Of a stretch of DNA of 44,379 nucleotides, positions 23,867-31,831 are shown in pieces. This stretch comes from Deltaproteobacteria bacterium RBG_13_43_22. Its GTDB lineage: Bacteria > Desulfobacterota > RBG-13-43-22. The notes beneath the pieces were generated by a model that had not been told where the DNA came from, searched no databases, and saw nothing but the letters and a program-made list of their open reading frames with translations. The stretch spans positions 1-44,379 of the forward strand of contig MGQB01000012.1 of the NCBI GenBank assembly GCA_001797675.1, read 5' to 3'. Each line of letters starts with the position of its first letter. The first letter of the stretch is position 1. The translations under genes and the position numbers were made by a program.

Positions 23867-25777
23867 CTAATTAAAAGTGTAACGAAGGCGAACCCCGTAA
23901 TGGGTTTCATAACCGGTATGCTTTGCACTATCAGCTTCACTTACTCTACCGGACCGTTTTAGGTAGGCTTCCACTGAGGTGGTCTTAGTAATTTTAGCGG
24001 CCATCCAGAATTCTGCTTCTGTGAGAGAGTCGCTTAGTCTAAGGCATTTGGTAATTTGTTTTTCGTATTGATCTCTGCCGTTGAAATTGATAAAATCCAG
24101 GCGTCGTAATCGAGAGCCCATTTCAAAGCGGCCATAGGCAGCCGATAGGATTAAAGATTCACTTAAACCCAGGCCGTAATAATAGCCGTCCGTCCTTCTT
24201 TGAACACCCGGTAACCCAGCGGTGCCGTTCATTTTTTTATAATCATCCAGAGCATAACTGTGAACTGCGGCAAAATCGCCGTACAGGTCTATTCCGGCGT
24301 ACACTCTCCAGCCTTTATGGTAAATGACCAGGTCCATAGAAGGGCCAAGCAAATGAAAGGTGTGGAGCCAGTCATCGGCATTAGGACGATTTTTGTTTCT
24401 AAACTCCAATGCAGAGGACGGACCGACAAAAAAACGGTATCCTTTGGGTTCTCCTTCTTCATCGAGCTCTATTTTTTTTTGGTAGTAGGCTGCCAATACG
24501 GCTTTTGTTTCTAAAAGAAAATCATCCATTCCCTTCTCTTTGCTGCGCGAATATTCGATCAGAGCCTTGGTAAATACGGTATCCGGATAGATCGCCTTTA
24601 CTTGCCCCGGAGAATCGAGAAAGGGGATTTTATTAATTTCGGTATTAATACCCACGGTCATACCAGGGACGGAACCCGGAGCGCTTCGGTTCTTATTGAT
24701 ACCGGCAAAGATTTCGAATTTAGCTTTTCTAGCAGATTCGAAACCAAATTCCGAAGGATTTCTCCGATGCCGAGGAGTCAAATCATTCAACCAATTATTA
24801 AAGGAGGTGGCCGGATCAAAAACATTAGCGAGCGCATTGCGAAGAGGGGATCTTTTGGGACCACTCCGGAGATAATCGCCCAATTGATAAAAAACTTCAC
24901 CCAGTGCGGGTCCGCTTATGGAGGTAACAATTTGATCATTAAGGCTAATCACCTCTCGATATTCACAAAATGTTTCCCACACCGCCGATGCGGCAAAGGT
25001 ATAAAGGAAGGACTCCATTACGCTAAGACCATTTCCACGGGCAACCAGATAATAGGCCGCGCCTGCCCCGACGTGACCGTTGTTTACGGGAGCGCTGTTA
25101 TCGTCGAAGCGTAAGGCATCTGAAGTTGATAATTTTTTCTTAAGAGTGGATAAAAAGTTCGAGGGATACATCCAGTCACCCTCATTACGTTTACGGCCTT
25201 CAGGGGTATAATATAGGGCAGTCGTCAAACCTAAACCAACTGCAATTTCAATACCGGCACGGAGATAGTATTTTTGGTTTTGATTTTCTTCGGTAAAAAT
25301 TGGATGGGCTTTTTCAGAGGCTTGGAATTCAAAATAGTTTTTTAATGCCTTGAGAATCGCTTCTTTTTGGTGTTCTTCGGAGAGCGTATTGAATTTCCAA
25401 TTCCAATTCTTTCTATCCTTGGCTTCGTCCTTAAGGAACCAGTTTTCCAGATCAAAGGAAAACGTAGAATCATCCATCTTTTTATAGGTGATGGCTCCGA
25501 AATAACCGCCTTGTTTTTGGGCACTTTGTTGCCAGGCTTTTGCTTCTATCTCATTATTGACTTGATTGCACTCCGATTGATATAGTTTTCCACCAGTCAA
25601 ACGAATAAGGTCGGTGATGCTGGAACACATTTTGTTCATCCAAGAGGGATCTGCCTGGTTTGGATGAATCACAGCAATAATAATTTTTCGTGTGCCCATA
25701 TCTTCCGCTGCCTGCAGGGAACCATTACAGGCAAAAAGAAGCGTAAAAAAAAATAGAGTTTTAGGAAAACGATTCAT
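23867..25777 (-). CDS. DUF3943-type outer-membrane-associated protein
   Basis: Exported protein of about 636 residues; function unknown. The signal peptide is FPKTLFFFTLLFACNGSLQA. The N-terminal third resembles a soluble domain starting IIIAVIHPNQADPSW. The middle carries the DUF3943 pattern: GHVGAGAAYYLVARGNGLSVMESFLYTFAASAVWETFCEYREVISLNDQIVTSISGPALGEVFYQLG. The last third alternates short amphipathic strands (YRFFVGPSSALEF, WRVYAGIDLYGDF, YYGLGLSESLIL, HYGVRLRYTFN) and ends in N after an aromatic, as expected for a small beta-barrel. The ATG at 25777 is preferred over the TTG at 25804. It has its own promoter and stands alone. Confidence 0.78.
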   Translation of the reverse strand: MNRFPKTLFFFTLLFACNGSLQAAEDMGTRKIIIAVIHPNQADPSWMNKMCSSITDLIRLTGGKLYQSECNQVNNEIEAKAWQQSAQKQGGYFGAITYKKMDDSTFSFDLENWFLKDEAKDRKNWNWKFNTLSEEHQKEAILKALKNYFEFQASEKAHPIFTEENQNQKYYLRAGIEIAVGLGLTTALYYTPEGRKRNEGDWMYPSNFLSTLKKKLSTSDALRFDDNSAPVNNGHVGAGAAYYLVARGNGLSVMESFLYTFAASAVWETFCEYREVISLNDQIVTSISGPALGEVFYQLGDYLRSGPKRSPLRNALANVFDPATSFNNWLNDLTPRHRRNPSEFGFESARKAKFEIFAGINKNRSAPGSVPGMTVGINTEINKIPFLDSPGQVKAIYPDTVFTKALIEYSRSKEKGMDDFLLETKAVLAAYYQKKIELDEEGEPKGYRFFVGPSSALEFRNKNRPNADDWLHTFHLLGPSMDLVIYHKGWRVYAGIDLYGDFAAVHSYALDDYKKMNGTAGLPGVQRRTDGYYYGLGLSESLILSAAYGRFEMGSRLRRLDFINFNGRDQYEKQITKCLRLSDSLTEAEFWMAAKITKTTSVEAYLKRSGRVSEADSAKHTGYETHYGVRLRYTFN

Positions 25778-25860
25778 GATTAAAGGGAATAGTCTGTGTT
25801 GCAATGTTAGTAACCAGTTGTTTTATTTAAATTAACAAGAAATTACTTTTGGACGAAAGC

Positions 25861-25889
25861 AATATAAGAAAACCAGTTTTTTATGTCAA
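25861..25889 (-). promoter_or_regulatory. Promoter for the DUF3943 gene
   Basis: On the minus strand TTGACA (25889-25884), a 17-base spacer and TATATT (25866-25861). The spacer contains an AAAACCAGTTTT palindrome. Confidence 0.6.
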
Positions 25890-25975
25890 GGAAGTATTGG
25901 CCACACGATTTGGGATGCAGCGCTGATGATCGAAATTGGAATTCCAGGATATTTTACAACCCCAACAGGAACCTC

Positions 25976-26752
25976 TTAAGTATCTTTATCCATGATTACG
26001 TAATTGCGAAGAACCCCGATTTCTTCGATCTCTACCTCAACCGTATCACCGACCTTCATGGGACCGACCCCTTCCGGGGTCCCGGTGGCAATGATATCCC
26101 CCGGCAGCAAGGTCATATGGTGAGAGATATAGCTGACCAATGCCTCAACCTTGAATAAGAGATCCGCAGTGGAAGCGGACTGGCGTACACGGCCGTTGAG
26201 ACGGGTTTCAATCTTTAAGGCATTCGGGTTTTTGATGTCCATGGCTATGACCGGGCCTATGGGGCAGAAGGTGTCAAAAGACTTTCCCCTGGTCCATTGT
26301 CCGTCCGACCGCTGCCAATCCCGGGCAGTGACGTCATTGAGACAGGTGTACCCCAGGATATGATCCGGTGCTTCTTCCGGTTGGATTTTTCGGGTCAACT
26401 TTTTGATAACGACCGCCAATTCTCCTTCGTAATGGAGTTCTTCGCTTTTTTCCGGATAAATGATTCCCTCCTCCGGTCCAATAATGGAAGTTGGAGGTTT
26501 TAGGAAAAGGAGCGGGGCAGGGGGGGCTGTTTGATCTATCTTCACTTCGGTCACATGCTTGGCATAATTCAATCCTACGGCCACGATTTTGCTGGGCATC
26601 AGGGGAGGTAAAACCTTCACTGCTTTTATGGGAAGTGTTTCCTCGGAGATGGTATAGGGACCGGAAGGCCACCCTTCAATCTTCCGGAGATTATCTCCAC
26701 TGACTATGCCGTAGGCCATTTCCTCCTGCCAAATAAAACGCATTATTCTCAT
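25976..26752 (-). CDS. Fumarylacetoacetate hydrolase (FAH) family protein
   Basis: Metal-dependent C-C hydrolase or isomerase/decarboxylase of aromatic and keto-acid breakdown, 258 residues. It begins MRIMRFIWQEEMAYGIVSG, a usual N-terminus for two-domain FAH proteins. The catalytic half has IVAVGLNYAKHVTEV, LFLKPPTSIIGP, the metal block LHYEGELAVVI, GYTCLNDVTARDWQ, GKSFDTFCPIGP and ATGTPEGVGP. The ATG at 26752 has AAGGA eight bases upstream; the longer frame to 26998 is not supported. The substrate is unknown; 2-hydroxyhepta-dienedioate-type and acylpyruvate substrates are both possible. Confidence 0.9.
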   Translation of the reverse strand: MRIMRFIWQEEMAYGIVSGDNLRKIEGWPSGPYTISEETLPIKAVKVLPPLMPSKIVAVGLNYAKHVTEVKIDQTAPPAPLLFLKPPTSIIGPEEGIIYPEKSEELHYEGELAVVIKKLTRKIQPEEAPDHILGYTCLNDVTARDWQRSDGQWTRGKSFDTFCPIGPVIAMDIKNPNALKIETRLNGRVRQSASTADLLFKVEALVSYISHHMTLLPGDIIATGTPEGVGPMKVGDTVEVEIEEIGVLRNYVIMDKDT

Positions 26753-26824
26753 AACGCATTCCTTTCCATCGAGAATCGGTTGGTTCCCGGTAAGGTTCTT
26801 TTGCTTTTTTCTTATATATAACCT

Positions 26825-26854
26825 TGCATACCTAACCTTCCCTTCGCCTGTCAA
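26825..26854 (-). promoter_or_regulatory. Promoter candidate for the FAH gene
   Basis: On the minus strand TTGACA (26854-26849), an 18-base spacer and TATGCA (26830-26825). The -35 box is perfect and the -10 moderate. Confidence 0.4.
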
Positions 26855-26875
26855 TAAAAATCCCCCTTTTCCAGA

Positions 26876-26905
26876 TTTACCGCAAGGCTGGTTATATGGT
26901 ATATT
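26876..26905 (+). promoter_or_regulatory. Promoter candidate for the zinc-ribbon gene
   Basis: TTTACC (26876-26881), an 18-base spacer and TATATT (26900-26905) with TGG before it as an extended -10. Confidence 0.4.
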
Positions 26906-26941
26906 TTTGATTAAGAAAGACAATTGGAAAGGGGGTTTTTT

Positions 26942-27298
26942 ATGGAATGCCAAAAATGCGGGCAGGCAATCGATCCCGGTGAGGAAAGGGAATTCCAAAG
27001 CCGGACCCTGTGTGAGGACTGTTATATGGACGCTTTGTCCCCCTTAAAAGCCTGTGACCCCTGGGCGGTTCATTCCGCTAAGCGACTGGAGCAAATGGGT
27101 ACGGGGGAACAATTCAGTGAACTTCAGGCAAAAATTTTGGCCTTTTTAAAGGAAAACGACGGGGTCAGACCGGATATTCTCTGCCGGGAATTGAATATCA
27201 CCCCCCAAGAATTGGAGCGGGAATTTGCCACACTGAGGCACATGGAAAAGGCCCGCGGGGAAAAGGTGGGCGACCAGGTTATCCTTCGTTTATGGTGA
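26942..27298 (+). CDS. Zinc-ribbon and helix-turn-helix protein, unknown role
   Basis: Small protein of 118 residues; I recognise no named family. The N-terminus has MECQKCGQ and, after about 20 residues, LCEDCYMD, which gives a four-cysteine zinc ribbon. The C-terminal half (FSELQAKILAFLKENDG...DILCRELNITPQELEREFATLRHME) looks like a winged helix with a clear recognition helix, ending in a wing-like GEKVGDQVILRLW. This suggests a metal-dependent or redox-sensing transcription factor. The ATG at 26942 has GGAAAGGGGG upstream. It is divergent from the FAH gene, and the NifX-type operon follows with its own promoter. Confidence 0.75.
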   Translation: MECQKCGQAIDPGEEREFQSRTLCEDCYMDALSPLKACDPWAVHSAKRLEQMGTGEQFSELQAKILAFLKENDGVRPDILCRELNITPQELEREFATLRHMEKARGEKVGDQVILRLW

Positions 27299-27319
27299 CC
27301 GGATGGTGGACACGACCCC

Positions 27320-27348
27320 TTGACAGAACGGCCTGATCATTCTATATT
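27320..27348 (+). promoter_or_regulatory. Strong promoter for the NifX-IscU-FmdB operon
   Basis: TTGACA (27320-27325), a 17-base spacer and TATATT (27343-27348), about 50 bases before the first gene. Confidence 0.7.
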
Positions 27349-27399
27349 CCTTACTAATAACGAATAATCAATTTTTTATAAATGGAGGAAATTTTAAAA

Positions 27400-27780
27400 A
27401 TGAGAATTGCCTTTCCCGTAACAGAAGATCAAGGGCTGAATAGCCCGGTCTATGGTCATTTCGGTTCAGCCCCCCAATTTGTGGTGTTGGACAGCGGTAG
27501 CGGTGGCTTCGAGGCTATTAGGAATACGGATGCCCATCACGAACACGGTCAATGCCAGCCCATCAAAGCACTCGGAGGAACCAACGTTGACTTGGTGGTG
27601 GTTGGGGGCATCGGCGCCGGTGCGTTGATGAAGTTGCAGAGCCAGGGAATAAGAGTTTTTCGGGCCGTTGAAGGAAATGTCAGAGAAAATTTGGAATTGT
27701 TGAAATCTGGGAAATTACCTGAATTTGCAGCCAATATGACCTGTGCCGGACACAATGGCGGTCACGGATGCGCGCATTAG
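27400..27780 (+). CDS. NifX/NifB-type iron-molybdenum cofactor-binding family protein
   Basis: Cytoplasmic protein of 126 residues with the dinitrogenase iron-molybdenum cofactor-binding fold. It starts MRIAFPVTEDQGLNSPVYGHFGSAPQF, the family hallmark. DAHHEHGQCQP and the histidine-rich tail (CAGHNGGHGCAH) suggest a metal or Fe-S site. The VGGIGAGALMKLQSQGIRVF block is typical. Such stand-alone proteins are common in anaerobes without nitrogenase and are thought to handle metal clusters. The ATG at 27400 is preferred because the ATG at 27382 overlaps GGAGG. The next two genes encode an IscU-like scaffold and a zinc-ribbon protein. Confidence 0.85.
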   Translation: MRIAFPVTEDQGLNSPVYGHFGSAPQFVVLDSGSGGFEAIRNTDAHHEHGQCQPIKALGGTNVDLVVVGGIGAGALMKLQSQGIRVFRAVEGNVRENLELLKSGKLPEFAANMTCAGHNGGHGCAH

Positions 27781-27794
27781 AAGAAAACGTTGCC

Positions 27795-28226
27795 ATGAAA
27801 CAAGATACTGCACCGAAAAATAATTTATCGAGTATCAGGGAGATGCTTTCAAACTCGGGTTATGGGGAAAAAGCGATTGAGTATTATCTGACCAAACCCA
27901 ACCAGGGGCCGCTTAAGGATGCCGATCAAATATCCGAGTTGACCGGCCCTTGCGGCGATACCATGAAAAGCTATCTGAAGGTGGACCAGGGAAAGATCCA
28001 GGATGTCAAGTTTGATGTTTTGGGCTGTCCCGGCGCAATTTCGGCCGCCATGGCTTTGGCTGATTTAGTTAGAGGGAAAGACCTTAACCGGGCTCTCCAA
28101 GTCAAAGACGGAGACGTGTTTAAAGCCTTGGTTGAGATTCCCGACCAAAAACAGCATTGCATTCGCTTGGCGGTAAAGACCCTTGAAAAGGCTATTAAGG
28201 AATACCAGGATAAACAAGAAAATTGA
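27795..28226 (+). CDS. NifU/IscU-like Fe-S scaffold protein
   Basis: Probable scaffold on which Fe-S clusters are built or carried, 143 residues. The three cluster cysteines are in place: C53 in GPCGDTMKSYL (followed by the conserved D55), C78 in LGCPGAISAAMALADLV, and C122 in QHCIRLAVKTLEKAI. The sequence is more divergent than housekeeping IscU, and no cysteine desulfurase gene is near. It follows the NifX-type gene by 14 bases; an alternative start at 27768 would overlap it. With the neighbours it forms a small cluster-handling operon. Confidence 0.87.
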   Translation: MKQDTAPKNNLSSIREMLSNSGYGEKAIEYYLTKPNQGPLKDADQISELTGPCGDTMKSYLKVDQGKIQDVKFDVLGCPGAISAAMALADLVRGKDLNRALQVKDGDVFKALVEIPDQKQHCIRLAVKTLEKAIKEYQDKQEN

Positions 28227-28249
28227 TGGATTTGGAAGGAGATTGAGAA

Positions 28250-28504
28250 ATGCCTTTGTATGATTTTCTTTGCCTGGATTGCGGCAAAGTGAGCGAGACT
28301 CTTTTGACCACCTCTAATGATATTGCGAAATGCAATGGGTGCGGAAGCCGGAACGTCAAACGCATGCTGTCGGCCCCCTCGTCCCTTTCCGGTTCAGTCC
28401 GGCAGGGCCTCCCGGGGCCGGGGGATACCGCCTGCTGCGGCTCTGCTCCGGGAATGGCCGCAGGCTGTTCCGGACCGGGGAGTTGTTGCGGGCACCGGCA
28501 CTAA
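28250..28504 (+). CDS. FmdB-type zinc-ribbon protein
   Basis: Small protein of 84 residues with the FmdB/CxxC_CxxC_SSSS pattern: MPLYDFLCLDCGKVSETL at the N-terminus, then CNGCGSRNVKRMLSAPSS. The C-terminal tail is unusual for this family in having a second cysteine-rich cluster (ACCGSAP, GCSGPGSCCGHRH), perhaps a further metal site. GGAGAT precedes the start by normal spacing. It is the last gene of the operon that begins at 27400. The role is unknown. Confidence 0.85.
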   Translation: MPLYDFLCLDCGKVSETLLTTSNDIAKCNGCGSRNVKRMLSAPSSLSGSVRQGLPGPGDTACCGSAPGMAAGCSGPGSCCGHRH

Positions 28505-28548
28505 CCCTTTCCCGTCTTCAATCCTTATCAATATTCCTCCACTTCCTT

Positions 28549-28577
28549 GCAGGGGCCGGTTTTAAACCGGCCTCTGC
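28549..28577. terminator. Hairpin between convergent genes
   Basis: GCAGGGGCCGG and CCGGCCTCTGC pair almost perfectly around TTTTAAA. It lies between the FmdB-type gene (ending 28504) and the minus-strand helicase gene (ending 28635). No T run follows closely on either strand, so it may be a REP-type hairpin acting as a terminator. Confidence 0.5.
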
Positions 28578-28634
28578 AAAGAAATAAAGGAATCTCAGAT
28601 TTTTTTAATTGCGATGGGATGGAATCCTTGATGC

Positions 28635-30020
28635 CTACCGCGATCGTTCCTGCATGGAAACCCGTCTAAGGGAAGTGCTTTTCCCCTTTGAAAAACCAAA
28701 AATAGTACTGTTTCGTTGGGCTTGGGGGGGAAACCCGGTTTGGGAACCCTCTTTGGGGGCTGAACCATTCGGTCTGGTTTGCCGAGGACCTCTCGATTCC
28801 CCTTTTTCTTTGTGGCGGGTCCGTTCTCCTGCTCTCCGGGTACGGACCGCGGCAATCCGCTCGTTAAGAGGGATTTCGAAACGTTCCGACGGTTTTTTCT
28901 TATAATCAAACCCCTGGACCGTCTCCCGGGGCATGCGCCGTCCAAGATTCTGTTCGATGGACCGGAAGGTGTTCTCCTCATCCGGGGAGACCAGGGTGCA
29001 GGCATCGCCTGTGGCGCTGGCCCGGCCGGTCCGGCCTACCCGGTGAACGTATTCTTCGGCCAGGTGGGGCACGTCGAAGTTGCAGACCAGACCGATGGCC
29101 TCCACATCGATTCCCCGAGCAGCAATGTCCGTGGCCACCAGGACCCGGAATCTCCCCCGTTTGAATCCCGCCAGGGCCTCGGTCCGTTGACTCTGACTAC
29201 GATTGCCGTGTAGCCGGGCGCAGGAAACCCCTTGTTTTTCAAGGAAATCGGCCAGCCGGTTGGCCCGGTGTTTGGTCCGGGTGAAGGCCAGGACGCTCTT
29301 GGTCGCACTTTGTTTAAGGAGTGTGAGCAGGAGGGTTGATTTTAATTCATGGGCCACCGGATAGGCCACGTGGGTGATTTGCGCCGCTGGTGTCGGTTTC
29401 GGGGTGATATTGAGAGAAACCGGGTTATTGAGCATCTCCTTGGCCAGGACAACGATCGCTGGGGGAAGCGTGGCCGAGAAGAAAAGGGTCTGACGACTCT
29501 TCGGAATGCTGCCCAGAATACGGCGGATATCGGGAAGAAACCCCATGTCGAGCATGCGGTCGGCTTCGTCAAGAATAAGATGACTGAGTCCGTCCAGCTT
29601 GGCGTATTTGTTGCGCATATGGTCCAGGAGCCGGCCGGGCGTAGCAATCACGAAATCCACTCCCTTTCGAAAGGCCTGTTCCTGGGGAACGGGAGAGACC
29701 CCTCCGTAGACGGCTGCGGCCTTCAACGGGGTATGCAAGGCCAAGTCATGAAGATGCTCGGCAATCTGCACGGCCAGTTCCCGCGTGGGAACCAGGACAA
29801 GAACCCTTGTTTTTCCCCGGGGTTGTCCGATCAGTTGATGGAGAATGGGAAGCAGAAAGGCCGCCGTCTTGCCGCTTCCCGTGACGGCCGTAGCCATGAC
29901 ATCACTCCCCTGGAGAAGGGAAGGGATGGCCAGTTGTTGAATCGGCGTGGGCCGGTCAAAACCCTTTTCCTCAAGGGCTTTTATTAGTTGAGGGTGAAGT
30001 GCAAAAGATGAAAATGACAT
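28635..30020 (-). CDS. rhlE: DEAD-box RNA helicase, RhlE type
   Basis: ATP-dependent RNA helicase of 461 residues that would act in ribosome assembly or RNA turnover. All motifs are present: FDRPTPIQQLAIP (Q motif), ATAVTGSGKTAAFLLP (I), VPTRELAVQIAEHL (Ia), ATPGRLLDH (Ib), LILDEADRMLDMGF (II), FFSATL (III), ARLHGNRSQSQRTEAL (IV), VATDIAARGIDVE (V) and HRVGRTGRA (VI). After residue 375 the tail is basic and disordered (RRAGERTRHKEKGESRG). AAGGAGAT precedes the ATG. The promoter at 30261-30289 implies a leader of about 230 bases, which is long and could be regulatory. Confidence 0.95.
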   Translation of the reverse strand: MSFSSFALHPQLIKALEEKGFDRPTPIQQLAIPSLLQGSDVMATAVTGSGKTAAFLLPILHQLIGQPRGKTRVLVLVPTRELAVQIAEHLHDLALHTPLKAAAVYGGVSPVPQEQAFRKGVDFVIATPGRLLDHMRNKYAKLDGLSHLILDEADRMLDMGFLPDIRRILGSIPKSRQTLFFSATLPPAIVVLAKEMLNNPVSLNITPKPTPAAQITHVAYPVAHELKSTLLLTLLKQSATKSVLAFTRTKHRANRLADFLEKQGVSCARLHGNRSQSQRTEALAGFKRGRFRVLVATDIAARGIDVEAIGLVCNFDVPHLAEEYVHRVGRTGRASATGDACTLVSPDEENTFRSIEQNLGRRMPRETVQGFDYKKKPSERFEIPLNERIAAVRTRRAGERTRHKEKGESRGPRQTRPNGSAPKEGSQTGFPPQAQRNSTIFGFSKGKSTSLRRVSMQERSR

Positions 30021-30260
30021 AGATCTCCTTTTTCCTCGGGCCGTCTTTCCTGGAAAGGAAAAGGTCCGCCCGATGGATTGATCCGGCTGGTTGATGATAA
30101 ATTTGGAGGACGTTTAGGATGAATACGGAGGGATTGCCGGTGAAACCGCCGTTCAGGCTGTACAACTGTCCGATAGCACTTGGGTATTGTGCCCCAGGCA
30201 GGGCCTGATGGATTCGGCTTCCGGAGCTTTTGACAAGAACTTCCAACTGATAATGATGAT

Positions 30261-30289
30261 AGTATAACCAGGAACGGTTTCGATGTCAA
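30261..30289 (-). promoter_or_regulatory. Strong promoter for rhlE
   Basis: On the minus strand TTGACA (30289-30284), a 17-base spacer and TATACT (30266-30261). Transcription would start near 30254, leaving a leader of about 230 bases before the ATG at 30020. Confidence 0.65.
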
Positions 30290-30340
30290 GCAGTAATAAA
30301 AAAATAATAAACAACCTGATGAGGATAGCCGAAAAATAAC

Positions 30341-30369
30341 TTGACAATACTAGACGACCGGTCTACTAT
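30341..30369 (+). promoter_or_regulatory. Strong promoter for the crotonase-TetR-UGSC cluster
   Basis: TTGACA (30341-30346), a 17-base spacer and TACTAT (30364-30369). The spacer is occupied by the operator below. The leader to the first ATG is about 110 bases. Confidence 0.7.
30351..30365. promoter_or_regulatory. NemR-type TetR operator
   Basis: TAGACGACCGGTCTA has TAGAC/GTCTA arms around a GACCGGTC core; read on the other strand it is TAGACCGGTCGTCTA. As I recall, NemR-family boxes have TAGACC and GTCTA half sites. It fills the space between the -35 and -10 boxes, so binding would exclude polymerase. The NemR-like regulator is encoded two genes downstream. Confidence 0.65.
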
Positions 30370-30487
30370 TTCCCTTAACTGACTAAGATAAAAGAATCTG
30401 ATTGTGGAAGGCCCGGGCCGTTTCCCACTCCTGGAACAGGTTGATAGGCCCATGCATCAATATTAAAAGAGAAAGGAAATTTAAACG

Positions 30488-31204
30488 ATGGACCTATTCG
30501 AGTATCAGTTGGATGAACATGTAGCCGTGATGACCATGAACAGCGGCGAGAACCGGTTCACCCTCACTTTTCTGGACGCTTTCTTAAATATTTTAGATGA
30601 AATCGAGAATCAAACCGCAGCCACCGTTCTGGTGGTCAAAAGCGCTGATCCCAAAATATGGTCCAACGGGATCGACCTGGACTGGTTGACGGCCACGGTG
30701 AGCGAAAACCCAGAGACTGGTCTGGAATTTTCCCGGCGGCTCATGGATCTCCTGAGACGTGTCTTAACCTATCCCCTGATCACCATTGCCTCCATCAACG
30801 GCCACGCCTTTGCCGGGGGGGCCATCCTGGCCTGTGCCTTCGACTTCCGATTCATGCGAACCGATCGCGGTTATTTCTGCTTTCCGGAAGTGGACATCCA
30901 TATCCCCTTTATGCCGGGCATGGACGCCATCATCAAAAAAGCCCTCCCCGGTCATCTCTCTTTGGAAGCCCAATTGACCGGCAAGAGGTACACGGCCGCC
31001 GAATTGGAAACCCATCACGCTATAGTTAAAGCCTGCCATCTTGACGATCTGATGAAAGAAGTTATGGCTTTTGCCAAAACCATGAACAAGGGAAGGAATA
31101 TCCTTAAGCCTATCAAGGAAGTGGGCTTTAAAAGCATTCTCCGAGTCATGGATATTGATGATCCGGCTTACCTCGCAGCCAGGAAGAGCCTATCCGAATC
31201 CTGA
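30488..31204 (+). CDS. Enoyl-CoA hydratase/isomerase family protein
   Basis: Crotonase-fold enzyme of 238 residues acting on an acyl-CoA thioester. The two oxyanion-hole blocks are WSNGIDLDWL and NGHAFAGGAILACAFDFRFM. E140 or its neighbour in YFCFPEVDIHIPFMPGM is the only candidate acid at the usual place; the second catalytic acid of hydratases is not obvious, so an isomerase (delta3-delta2) is more likely. AAAGGAAA precedes the ATG. It is the first gene after the operator-controlled promoter, followed seven bases later by the TetR regulator gene, so it is a likely part of the response. Confidence 0.87.
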   Translation: MDLFEYQLDEHVAVMTMNSGENRFTLTFLDAFLNILDEIENQTAATVLVVKSADPKIWSNGIDLDWLTATVSENPETGLEFSRRLMDLLRRVLTYPLITIASINGHAFAGGAILACAFDFRFMRTDRGYFCFPEVDIHIPFMPGMDAIIKKALPGHLSLEAQLTGKRYTAAELETHHAIVKACHLDDLMKEVMAFAKTMNKGRNILKPIKEVGFKSILRVMDIDDPAYLAARKSLSES

Positions 31205-31210
31205 GCCCAC

Positions 31211-31831
31211 ATGAGATCCGATACCAAAACACGCATCCTTAAAGCCGGCGCCGGGATCGTCTTGCAAAAGGGTTTTTTTAATACCGGCCTGGCTGAGGTC
31301 CTGGAAAAAGCCAAAGTCCCCAAAGGGTCCTTTTATTTTTATTTCAAAAACAAAGAGGACTTTGGCTTGCAGCTCATCGACCTTTTTGCCGGCTACCTGG
31401 CATCCAATGCCCAAGGGTTTTACCTGAACGAAAAACTCTCTCCGCTTGAAAAGGTCCGAAATCTTTTTAAGTGGCAAGCGGAATCATTCCAGAAAAGCGA
31501 TTTTAAAGGCGGGTGCCCCATCGGCAACCTGTCCTTGGAAATGGGCGATCGTAATCCCGCCTTCAGAAAGAAACTGAACCAGGTTTTTGTGGACCTGAAA
31601 AAGAATCTGGCCAAACAATTGGAGCAGGCCAAGAAAGTGGGGGAATTATCCGAAGAGATTGATGTGGAGGAAACCACGGATTTTATCTTCAACAGCTGGG
31701 AGGGTACCTTGATGCAAATGAAGGTCTCCAAAAGTCTAACCCCCCATGAGGTCTTTGATCGGATGATCTTTGAAAAATTATTGGATAAATCACGATTTAA
31801 TAAAAACATTATAAGGAGAACATCAAGATGA
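31211..31831 (+). CDS. TetR-family regulator, NemR/AcuR-like
   Basis: DNA-binding repressor of 206 residues. The helix-turn-helix is DTKTRILKAGAGIVLQKGFFNTGLAEVLEKAKVPKGSFYFYFKNKEDF. The sensor half has KGGCPIGNLSLEMGDRNPAFR, with C102 in the place where NemR-type repressors keep a reactive cysteine for quinones, aldehydes and other electrophiles. It lies between the crotonase and Fe-S genes, overlapping the latter by four bases. It most likely represses its own operon through the palindrome at 30351-30365. The inducing compound is unknown; the cysteine suggests an electrophile. Confidence 0.9.
   Translation: MRSDTKTRILKAGAGIVLQKGFFNTGLAEVLEKAKVPKGSFYFYFKNKEDFGLQLIDLFAGYLASNAQGFYLNEKLSPLEKVRNLFKWQAESFQKSDFKGGCPIGNLSLEMGDRNPAFRKKLNQVFVDLKKNLAKQLEQAKKVGELSEEIDVEETTDFIFNSWEGTLMQMKVSKSLTPHEVFDRMIFEKLLDKSRFNKNIIRRTSR

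Noticed and set aside
26753..26998. 82-residue N-terminal extension of the FAH protein
   Set aside because: The family starts at MRIMRF, which has its own AAGGA site, and a promoter lies within the extension.
29349..29987. Plus-strand open frame opposite the helicase gene
   Set aside because: It is an antisense shadow of conserved helicase motifs with no ribosome site.
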